Shown here piece by piece: positions 11,401-17,917 of a stretch of DNA of 64,000 nucleotides. The stretch lies in NCBI GenBank assembly GCA_021414005.1, contig JAIOPH010000027.1:62001-126000 (forward strand). The letters are read 5' to 3'. The notes under the pieces were generated by a model. That model searched no databases. It saw nothing but the letters and a program-made list of their open reading frames with translations, and was not told the origin of the DNA. The position numbers and the translations under genes were made by a program. Every line of letters begins with the position of its first letter. Position 1 is the first letter of the stretch. The stretch comes from Chthoniobacter sp. GTDB lineage: Bacteria; Verrucomicrobiota; Verrucomicrobiia; Chthoniobacterales; Chthoniobacteraceae.

Positions 11401-14400
11401 GCCGCGCGCTTCGCCAACACGGCGGCCGGGGCCACTTCAAACTGCGTGCGCAGGGTGGTCACCTCCTGCGGCTGGCTGAAGGCGTTGACGCGGTAGCCTG
11501 CCACGGCGTGCGCACCCTCGGGCACCGTGAAATTGCCGTAGGTACTCTGGGTCGTGGGAGTGACGAGCAACGCGCCTGGCAGCAGCGCATAGCGGCGGGG
11601 CAGCAGGGTGTAGGTGCCTGCGGCGAGCCCCGGAGTTTTTTCCAAATAGATCCGGTCCCCGAGTTTCAACGCGCTGCTGACGTAGCCAGGTTCGCCCTCC
11701 AGCAGTTGGGCGGTGGGGTTGTTCGGCGCGTAGGGCGCGAATTCGGATGCGAAGCCGGGGACGACCGCGAAGGAGTCCGGCACCAGCGTCCAGTAACGGC
11801 TCGCGGCCGGGCTTTGGCCCGCATTGCGGACGCGCGCGGAAAACGTCTGGCCGCCGAAGGTCACCAGATCGCCCGACTGATATTCCGTACCCGCGCCCCA
11901 TGTGGCCGAGGCGGTGCCGAGCAGATCAATGCCGCCGCCGATTCCGGGCGTCCAGCGAAAGGCCATCAGGTCGCCGCCGCCGCTCAGATCAATGGTCGCC
12001 CCGCGCTCCAGCGTGACGCTTTGACCGGCGACCACGACGCGCTTCTCGGGCAGTCCGCCAGTCGTGACATTGACGCCGCGCGGATCGATCCACGACGAGC
12101 CATCCGGGCTGAGTCCAAACGGAATCAGCAACTCCGCTCCACCTGTCACGGTCCGGGCGGCGACGGAGGTGGTGCTGCCCGCGCGTAGGGCGACGTGCTG
12201 TGCGGTGGGGGTCGCGAGGGTGGTTCCCGCGATAAGATTCGCGGGAGCGTCCAGCGCTGTCGTCGTCCGGTCGAAATCCGTGCCGTCCCAGCCGAGCGTG
12301 ATCGAGCCCTGCGGTGCCCGCAGCACTCCGCCCTGCACGATTTCGGACGCGAAAATGTTCAGGCTTCCGCCGGCGGAAAGCGGCGCGCTCCGCGCGCCCG
12401 AGCCGGTGACTGTCACCGTACCCGGCAAGCCCGCGTGGTCATACGCGAAGACGTTGAAGGTCGCGAGCGTGGTCGGATAAATCTGCCCGGCCCGCAGGTG
12501 GAGGTCGCCGGCGATTTGCAGCGTGCCGTTTCCCCGAATGTCGCCGCCGTCGGCCACGAAATCGGCGCGGCCGATATTTTGCAGCGAGAGGATGCCGAGG
12601 TCGATGAGGTCAGCTTTGACGGTGAGCGTGCCGGGGCCAAAAGTTGGCGCGAAATTGTAGGTGCTGCCTTGCGGCGCGGGGAACTGCGTGAATGGCACCA
12701 GAACGTCATCCGGGAGCCGCGGGGCGCGAAACGGCTGCCCAAGCGCGACATACCTGCCGGTGAGCTGCACCGGGGCATCCGCCTGAATCACGCCGCCGGC
12801 CGCGACGCGCAGACCGGCCCGGGCGGTGATGGCGACGGGGCCTTGGAACTCGACGTTGCCGCCAAACGAAAGCGGGCTCGCGTCCAAATACTTTGCGCCC
12901 AAATCCAGCGCATCGAAGCCACCCTCCATGAAACGGTTCGCCGCGAAATATCCCATCCCCGTCAGCGGCGCGCCGCTGCCATCCAGCACCGCCCGCCCCA
13001 CACCGGCCCGGGTGTTCGTGGCGGCGAGAGTCCGGCCATTTTGGGTGACGACGAGATTGATGTCCGCACTCGTCCGCGTGGTGCCTTCCGCGTAGAACCG
13101 CCCGGAGAAAATGGCCAGCGTTCCGCCCGTCGCCGTCGGTCCTCCCGCGCGACCGAGCAGCGTGGCGTCGGTAAAGAGCATCTGCGCGCCCTGTAACTCG
13201 ATGGAGCCTCCATTGCTGTCCATCCGCACCGGCACCGTCCGCAACTTCCACAGCGGAGCAGTAAGGCCGCTGTCCAGCGCAACGTGCGGCGCGCCGACGT
13301 TGCCGAGCGCCGTCGGGTGGACATCGAAAACAGCCGAGGCGCCCGAGACATCCAGGACCGCCCCGCCTTGCGCCAGGATATTACCCGCGATGGAAATCGA
13401 ACCGCCGGGATGCAGTGTGCCGAGCCGTCGCCCGTAGGCATCCGGCAGATAGACGGCGGTACCTGCGGTGGAGAGCACGGCCTGCGAACCTATCTGCACG
13501 GTGGGCAGCGCGGTGCTGGCCGAGATCACGTCGTCCGGGGCCACGGCAAAGCGGCTGCCACCCGCCACGCTGATCGTCCCGCCGGGTGCGAACACCGAGC
13601 CGAGGAGCGTGACCGTCTGGCCTTTGAACGCGACCTTTGCTCCCGGGTCCGCGGCGATCCGCGCTCCGGCTCCCATCACAAGATCCCCGCGCACTTCCAG
13701 CAGGTTCGTGGTGAAAAGATCGTCCGCCCCAGTCGCCGTCAGGCTCAGGCTCACGGGGGTCCGCTGCCCGGAAGGTTTGAGCATCGGACGGAGGACGATT
13801 TCGCGCGATCCCGCGACGTGCGGCTGGGCGATCCAGCTTTCCGCAACGGGCTCGATGACGGTGCCCGGAGCAATGACGATGGCTGGCGCGTAGGTCTTTG
13901 GCTCACCCAAGCCGAAGGGTTCGGCCGACGGTGCGCCGATGGCTTCCAGCGCATAGCTGGCAAAGCCTCCGCTACGGAAAAAATCCGGCTGGAGGAGCAG
14001 GGTGTCGGCGTATTTCGGAGTGCCGCCGATTTGGATGAGGCTGGTCTGGACCGTGAGCGAGCCCCCGGTTTTTCCGGAGAAACCGGCGAGCGTGGAACCA
14101 AGCTGCAGTTTGCCGCCGATGACGGCGACCGCGCCGGGGTCTTTGCCCGTGCGGATGGTGATGCTGCCGGCGTTGCCGTAGGAAACCGCGCCGCGCGAGG
14201 CGAGCACTGCACCGCCGGAGACATCAATCATGCCGCCGGTTTTCAAGTCGGCGTCGAAGGCCTCGATAACGATGCTGCCGCCATGGATGGCGAGCGGACG
14301 GGCGAGCCGCGCGGGGCTGCCGTCGCGATCGTCCACCACCAGACCCGCCGCGCTCAGGCGGGCACCGTGCTCCAGGGTGACGCGGCCGCGGGTGGCGTCG

Positions 14401-17168
14401 GGCAGCGGTAGCGGCGCGAGGGTTGATCCGGGATTGGTCAGTTGAAACTCCGCGGCGAATGCTGGCGAGAGCGTGTAGGCTTGGAAGCTCAGCTTGCCAC
14501 CGGGGGCCGAGACGCGGCCCTTCACGCGCACGTTGGCTCCCGCGAGCGAGATGGAGCCGAGTGCGGGAGCCGTGAGTTCCGTCCCGTCGGGCACGGTGAT
14601 TTCGCCATCCGTGCTTTCGACCACGAGATGGCCGAAGCCATTTTCTCCGACGAGATCAGGCGACAGAACCACCGTCTGCCGCCGGCTCGCCGGCAATTCC
14701 GCAGCCAGCACAAACTGCGCAACTGGATCTTGCTGCGCCGCACCGAAGACCACGGCGGGAGGCGTGGGCGATGCGGGTAGAAAGCTCAGACTGTTCGAGG
14801 GGCCGAATGTCCTCTCCGCCCCGAAGCTCAAGGCGAGCGTGCTGTGGCTCGGGGCGGCCGTCCAGCCGCGCGGAGGTTCGATTGTCGCGCCGCGCAACTG
14901 CCCATCAATGGCCATGCTCGCGGCGGTCAGCTTGAGCGTCCCACCATCGGCCCCGCGCGTGTAGGCGGGCTCATAGCGCTCTCCGGTCATCCAGGGAACG
15001 GTGTAGGTTTCCGTCACGCCATACTTGCTGTGCCCCACGGTGAAAGTCCCGGTATAGACGCTGTCATAGACCTCCCCCGGCAGCGCGTCGTGAATTTCCA
15101 CGAGGTGTCCATTTTGTAGGAGCCGGCTGGTTTTCACCACGCCCGCGGTGTGCTGGAAAAAGCCTCCCGAGACGTCGATGGTCGCGCCACTTTGCACCAC
15201 GATGGACCCGCCGGACTGCAGCGAGACATCGCCGCCGGCGGTCGTGAGTTGCGCGGCGTTGTTCGCGATCAGCCCGGCCAGCCCGGTCACGTCGCCGAGC
15301 GGCGTGCCCATCCAGTAGCGGCCGCCGCTCACGCCCGTCCGCCGAATGTCCACCGTCAGCGGCACCCCGCGGAGTGCGCCCTGCCGCTGGACCGGGGAAT
15401 CCGCAAACTCCGAGCCGCGCAGCGCGATGTTCAGGATGCTCTGCTCCAACGGCGCGGCGACATCCGCGCTCCCGGCCACGCTGATGAAAGAGGAGTGGTC
15501 CAGGTAGATTTGCCCGCCGGAAAACAGGAACCGCTGCGTGCTTCCGGTGAAGTGATTGAACAGCCCGTCCTCGATGGTGGTGCCGTCCGCCTGCAAAGTC
15601 GTTCGGTTTCCGTCCGGCTCGGCATAGGCCCATGTGCCCGCCCGCATGGTCGCGCGGCCGTTCGGCGCGAGGATCATGGCCGAGGGCTGAAGATGGACGG
15701 CCTGGCCATCGACGTTGATTTGCGAACGCTCGGGCAGTGTCGTGCCGGGCACGGCTTTCTGGTTCGCGTATTCCGGCAGGATGCGCGTCGAGCTATGGCT
15801 GCCGAACGTCACCACGCCCGTTTTTTGGAAAAGGAACGGCGGCCCGCCGCCATCCGCGTTGTCGAAACTCGGATTGCCCACCGCGCCGTAGCTCGCGAGC
15901 AGGTCGATGCGGCCATTGAGCGTGACGGAGGTGGTGCTTTCGATTGCGCCGAGCTGGTTTACGGAGCGTCCGGTCAGCAGCGCGCTGCCGGTGGTGGCTT
16001 GGATGAGGCCGCTGTTCGTGGCGGTGCCGGACGATTCGCCGACCGCGCCGACCCACGCGTCGAGCCCGCGCAGGCTCGGATCGGTGCTGGTGTGGCCGGC
16101 CACGGCGACCTGCAGGCCGGCGGCGAGGATGGTCTGGCCGGCGGGCGTCGAGATGGTGCCTTCGTTGCGGACGTTCGCGCCGACGAGCATGACGCGGCCG
16201 CCGTTGCCGTCGGTGTTCGCGCCACTGTTGAGTTGCGCGCCCGCTTTCACCACTACATCGCCTGGCTGCCCGCTCGGCGTGAGCGCTGCGGGTGGCGTGA
16301 AGGTGGGCGTGCCGTCCGCGCCGCCGGGCACCTCGAGCGCGGAGAAAAGGAACTGCGCGTCGCGGTTGTTGAGCAGGCCCTGCTTGATGAGGTTGTCATT
16401 GATCGGCAGCGAGGAGGCGGTGAGCGAACGCAGATTCACCTGCGAGCTGCCGCCGAAGAGGATGCCGTTTTGGTTGATGATGTAGGCCTGGCCCTCGCCC
16501 TCGATGCGCCCGAGGATTTGCGTGGGCGAGCCGCTGGGGTCGGAGATTTTGTTGAAGGCGATCCACTGGCTTTTGTTCGCGCCGCCGGCGGATTGGTCGA
16601 ATTTCAACGTGGTCTCCTTGCCGACGTTGAGGGTCTTCCAGTTGAGGATGGCTTGCGCGGCCTGCTGTTTCACGGTCACGAGCGTGCGTCCGCCGGCGGT
16701 GGTCTGGGTGGGAAGGGCGGCGCCTGTCCAGAGCGTGGCGTTTTCGCCGACTTGCGGCGCGGCGAGGTTCGCGGGGACGCCGGGTGCGACTTGCAGGCCG
16801 CCGACGGCGAGACCGTTGGGGACGGCGGGGAGAAGCTGGCCGGGGTGGTTCGGGTCGGGGCCGAGATGGTTCGGGCCGGCGAGGGCGGCGGCGAGGGCGG
16901 CGGTCTGCATGGCCTGGACGGACTTCAGCGCCTCGGTGGTGCGCGCGAGCGTGTCGGCGGCGTTCTTCCGCGCCTGCGCGGTGACGACCGGATTCGGACC
17001 CGCCGCCGTGGGCGCGCTGCGCGCGCCCGCCGCCGCGCCGCCGCGCAGCAAATCGCCGGCCCGCGCGTTGGCGCTGAAGAGCAGCGCGCAGCTCAGACCG
17101 AGCAGGGCGGCACTCCGCCAGAGTTCCTCGGACGTATGGGAACGGGGCGCTGGAGCGCAGCACTTCAC
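5448..17168 (-). CDS. Giant TpsA exoprotein: FHA-type N-terminal secretion domain, DUF3739 C-terminus
   Basis: A 3906-residue surface or secreted beta-helical protein, the cargo of the TpsB transporter at 23577-25301. After a signal sequence (LLGLSCALLFSANARA) and an Ala-rich stretch lies the two-partner secretion domain, about residues 150-320, with AILNWKTLNVG and the NQNGILFGG motif near residue 232. The body is thousands of residues of GG.L.V.A..I...G-type strands, as in right-handed beta-helices. The C-terminus (about 3620-3840) matches DUF3739 of large filamentous haemagglutinin-like proteins (GGDIVIWSTEGDIAAG, VDAGDAGIRSTGNL). It ends in a Gln-rich linker and PSLITVEVLGYGGE. I found no cysteine after the signal region. 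Near residues 1750-1800 there is a CBM5/12-like segment. The GTG start overlaps the upstream TGA by 4 bases, implying translational coupling. Target unknown: adhesin, biofilm matrix or bound enzyme scaffold. Confidence 0.92.
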   Translation of the reverse strand: MKCCAPAPRSHTSEELWRSAALLGLSCALLFSANARAGDLLRGGAAAGARSAPTAAGPNPVVTAQARKNAADTLARTTEALKSVQAMQTAALAAALAGPNHLGPDPNHPGQLLPAVPNGLAVGGLQVAPGVPANLAAPQVGENATLWTGAALPTQTTAGGRTLVTVKQQAAQAILNWKTLNVGKETTLKFDQSAGGANKSQWIAFNKISDPSGSPTQILGRIEGEGQAYIINQNGILFGGSSQVNLRSLTASSLPINDNLIKQGLLNNRDAQFLFSALEVPGGADGTPTFTPPAALTPSGQPGDVVVKAGAQLNSGANTDGNGGRVMLVGANVRNEGTISTPAGQTILAAGLQVAVAGHTSTDPSLRGLDAWVGAVGESSGTATNSGLIQATTGSALLTGRSVNQLGAIESTTSVTLNGRIDLLASYGAVGNPSFDNADGGGPPFLFQKTGVVTFGSHSSTRILPEYANQKAVPGTTLPERSQINVDGQAVHLQPSAMILAPNGRATMRAGTWAYAEPDGNRTTLQADGTTIEDGLFNHFTGSTQRFLFSGGQIYLDHSSFISVAGSADVAAPLEQSILNIALRGSEFADSPVQRQGALRGVPLTVDIRRTGVSGGRYWMGTPLGDVTGLAGLIANNAAQLTTAGGDVSLQSGGSIVVQSGATIDVSGGFFQHTAGVVKTSRLLQNGHLVEIHDALPGEVYDSVYTGTFTVGHSKYGVTETYTVPWMTGERYEPAYTRGADGGTLKLTAASMAIDGQLRGATIEPPRGWTAAPSHSTLALSFGAERTFGPSNSLSFLPASPTPPAVVFGAAQQDPVAQFVLAAELPASRRQTVVLSPDLVGENGFGHLVVESTDGEITVPDGTELTAPALGSISLAGANVRVKGRVSAPGGKLSFQAYTLSPAFAAEFQLTNPGSTLAPLPLPDATRGRVTLEHGARLSAAGLVVDDRDGSPARLARPLAIHGGSIVIEAFDADLKTGGMIDVSGGAVLASRGAVSYGNAGSITIRTGKDPGAVAVIGGKLQLGSTLAGFSGKTGGSLTVQTSLIQIGGTPKYADTLLLQPDFFRSGGFASYALEAIGAPSAEPFGLGEPKTYAPAIVIAPGTVIEPVAESWIAQPHVAGSREIVLRPMLKPSGQRTPVSLSLTATGADDLFTTNLLEVRGDLVMGAGARIAADPGAKVAFKGQTVTLLGSVFAPGGTISVAGGSRFAVAPDDVISASTALPTVQIGSQAVLSTAGTAVYLPDAYGRRLGTLHPGGSISIAGNILAQGGAVLDVSGASAVFDVHPTALGNVGAPHVALDSGLTAPLWKLRTVPVRMDSNGGSIELQGAQMLFTDATLLGRAGGPTATGGTLAIFSGRFYAEGTTRTSADINLVVTQNGRTLAATNTRAGVGRAVLDGSGAPLTGMGYFAANRFMEGGFDALDLGAKYLDASPLSFGGNVEFQGPVAITARAGLRVAAGGVIQADAPVQLTGRYVALGQPFRAPRLPDDVLVPFTQFPAPQGSTYNFAPTFGPGTLTVKADLIDLGILSLQNIGRADFVADGGDIRGNGTLQIAGDLHLRAGQIYPTTLATFNVFAYDHAGLPGTVTVTGSGARSAPLSAGGSLNIFASEIVQGGVLRAPQGSITLGWDGTDFDRTTTALDAPANLIAGTTLATPTAQHVALRAGSTTSVAARTVTGGAELLIPFGLSPDGSSWIDPRGVNVTTGGLPEKRVVVAGQSVTLERGATIDLSGGGDLMAFRWTPGIGGGIDLLGTASATWGAGTEYQSGDLVTFGGQTFSARVRNAGQSPAASRYWTLVPDSFAVVPGFASEFAPYAPNNPTAQLLEGEPGYVSSALKLGDRIYLEKTPGLAAGTYTLLPRRYALLPGALLVTPTTQSTYGNFTVPEGAHAVAGYRVNAFSQPQEVTTLRTQFEVAPAAVLAKRAAYADYSGNEFFQAAAKRFDIASGQRLPADAGALALHGNATLQLAGQVLTSRPPTGRGAAVDVSSFADIAISGGGGSAPVGAPVVLDTAVLNSWGAESLLIGGLRRATPDGTAIEVRSNSVVLDNPGATLTAPDLALAAQTRLTVTGGSAVVASGSLSERAASYLLTGDGALLRASRDPGAVTTRGATTSSAVPLITVGAGARVAGASVTLDSSYGTALDTTARLEAQAFVFGSGQISLVLSPTVVLAGSVVPQHLTIAGQLLQDAQNAAQLTLQSYRTIDLYGAGTFGTPNLANLTLLGGGLRGFGQGSDAAIIQAENVTFSNPTNVAGLSAPAAPAGTLQVDARTVRLGAGAFASTGHALTVLNASGGVIGEGTGTFDTPGALTIHAPVITGTRGSQHSLAAADALVLEPTGGAATVRGDLGASLNFTGASITANSAILLPSGQLTLRAKTGSVNVAGQLDTGGVAQNFYDVTRYSSGGAITLASDLGNVNLLAGGSLSVAAPAAGGAAGSIAVNAAQGAFNLTGAQLLGQAATGQTNGSFRLDAGSVLAFDDISAALHGGGFFEQRNVRVRTGSVTIANVGGQASVARDFTVSADTGNILVTGTIDASGTTGGKIVLATGGNLTLANGAVLTAHGVEFSSAGKGGEIRLEAGAAVNGAANLAAMLDVQTGATIDLGVDEYVAGDFTTPGSSAFLGQFTGTLHLRAPRSGNDVRVNAIHGAIHGASSVVVEGYRLYDQASGLLNNPLRGTINTDATNYMNAGYAAMQTKLLSGSPDAASLAAVLVITPGVEIYRTNGDLTLGTAVSGLNTEDWDLSGFRYGPKLAPGVLTLRTPGNLVFNNTLSDGFTPVTASAANGNSTMWLAQLAPIVAANGLPINTQSWSYRLAAGADLSAADFRAALPSEMLAAGKGSILVGEFYAAIPTTSTSGATAAVGSSGITANSIRIATGAANRTRFEVVRTGTGDIEISAGRDVQLRNLFATIYTAGARIPDATTIYAAGDFVRPIVEKSQSNSPGQADLGAVQQNYTTQWSMAGGDVRIAAGGDIGRFTLSGGEVMADSSRQLPTNWLYRRGYVDPATGLFGEGGVGTSGSNSAGSASEASASTTWWIDFSNFFQGFGALGGGDIALTAGSDVINADAVIPTNARMPGRAGGVNLAPDASKLLELGGGDLVVRAGENIDGGVYYVERGSGELFAGGQITTNAARSPSLGLLGSSLQPSSVITSVTPEVFDSATWLPTTLFVGQSHFDVSARGEVLLGPVTNAFLLPQGLNNKFWYKTYFNTFAPTAGATVASFGGDVTHRLALTLPGRTNPEPILAAWLGQQNLFNGPGSGSSSSNFQPWIRLAETDVSFFSTQLQVAAPNLFSTAFAGDVNIVGNLTLFPSATGTVELAATGGIVGLQPSGRSRFSGQDVTVWTSATVNLSDADPANAPGIATPLAYQTFAGRSVITARQSNIDPFGSVDPIYEETGSYSGVAASIVVQDALHARTPLHAADPQPTRIYATGGDITGLSIFSSKHTIALAERDITDVAFYIQNVQPADISVVAAGRDVSPNNPNATLRATANELRLGNLVGDSARSTSSGSTTNALPGDLQINGPGVLEVFAGRHVDLGTEANLTDGTGVGITSIGGARNPSLPFGGADLIVMAGVGGMGGRGPALGLSRSALDFTTFVTPAADAGGFESAYLLKLGLTTTGAALTDEQQTIVGLERFYRTLRDAGRGFATAGNYAAGDAAVTALFGAAAGTGEISTRARDIRTTAGGTIALAAAGGGVTMASDIFGNPLTPPGIVTEFGGAISIFTDQNVDIGQARIFTLRGGDIVIWSTEGDIAAGTSPKTVVTAPPTRVLIDTTSADVKTDLGGLATGGGIGVLASVEGVAAGDVDLVAQKGVVDAGDAGIRSTGNLNIAASAVLNASNIQVAGTSAGVPTAAPVAAPNIGAVTQSNPTTTTSNPAAEIAKKQQEEQRQQQDEKPSLITVEVLGYGGE

Positions 17169-17914
17169 GGCTTGATTTTCTGGTCCGCGAGTCCGTCGCT
17201 GAAATCCTGGATTAGCGTGTCAAACTTCACGCGCGTGGTACCGATGAACGGCTCTTTGCGGGTGATGACATCGCCCAGGCCGAACTTCTCGTAGCGGCTC
17301 AGGATCTCCGTCCCGAGTTTGAACATCGCCGCGTTCTTCGCCTTTTGGTCGAGCACCTGCCGGTCGAGCACGATCACGCGCGCGGCGAGTTTCGCGCGCT
17401 CACTTTCCCTGGCGTTGCCGATCTCCACTGCCTTCTTGAACTGCGTCGTCACGTCGCCGTGCGCTTTCTTCCACGCTTCCACGGACTTCTCCTTCTCGAT
17501 CAACCGGGCCTCGGTTTCGACCCGCTTCGTCTCGGCGACGGCGAGCGCGATCTTGGCCGAGTTCTGTTCGGTCTCGACCGACTTTTTGAGTTTCTCGATC
17601 TCCTCGGTCTGCGCGGCGAGCTTTGCCTCGGCTTCGTCTTTCGCCGCCTGGAGCGCGGCCTTTTCGCTATCGGCGGCGCGGAGTTGCAGGGTCAGAGCGC
17701 GCACGCTTTCGCGCAGTTTGGCTTCCGCGGGGCTGGGTCCGGCGGGCGCATCGGTGGCGCGGAGTGCGGCGGGCAGGAGACTTAGAAAGAGGACGATGAG
17801 CGGTCCACGAAAGACACGGAAAGGCACGAAAGCGCTGTTCTGTTTTCGCGTTATTTCGTGCCGTTCGTGGACCATTCCGAGGCGGGCGGAAAGCAGCGCA
17901 TGCGTGATTTTCAT
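17165..17914 (-). CDS. Exported coiled-coil protein
   Basis: A 249-residue protein with a delayed N-terminal hydrophobic segment (LIVLFLSLLPAALRA), then a long heptad-rich coiled coil at about residues 60-200 (LRESVRALTLQLRAADSEKAAL..., EEIEKLKKSVETEQ) and a small C-terminal globular part (YEKFGLGDVITRKEPFIG). It lies between the porin-like gene and TpsA and its stop overlaps the TpsA start (GTGA), so both are made together. A periplasmic chaperone or tether for the giant exoprotein is a reasonable inference. The unusual n-region (residues 14-35) is encoded by an inverted-repeat element at 17802-17873, apparently inserted in frame. Confidence 0.75.
   Translation of the reverse strand: MKITHALLSARLGMVHERHEITRKQNSAFVPFRVFRGPLIVLFLSLLPAALRATDAPAGPSPAEAKLRESVRALTLQLRAADSEKAALQAAKDEAEAKLAAQTEEIEKLKKSVETEQNSAKIALAVAETKRVETEARLIEKEKSVEAWKKAHGDVTTQFKKAVEIGNARESERAKLAARVIVLDRQVLDQKAKNAAMFKLGTEILSRYEKFGLGDVITRKEPFIGTTRVKFDTLIQDFSDGLADQKIKP
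17802..17873. repeat. Imperfect palindromic element inside a signal-peptide coding region
   Basis: Two nested inverted arms: GGTCCACGA (17802-17810) with TCGTGGACC (17865-17873), and GGCACGAAA (17823-17831) with TTTCGTGCC (17854-17862). The CACGAAAGACACGGAAAGGCACGAA wording, quoted here only as type, is like short intergenic repeats dispersed in many bacterial genomes. It lies within the first 38 codons of the coiled-coil gene. Confidence 0.7.
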
Positions 17915-17917
17915 AGG

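Noticed and set aside
9231..12188. A 985-codon open frame on the plus strand
   Set aside because: It lies wholly antisense to the TpsA gene, has Arg/Ala/Gly-rich shadow composition and no domain. High GC keeps such frames open.
10000..16500. Possible CRISPR or tandem DNA repeats in the long repetitive-looking coding region
   Set aside because: The repetition is at protein level (beta-helix coils) with degenerate DNA; there are no identical repeats with regular spacers here or elsewhere in the window.
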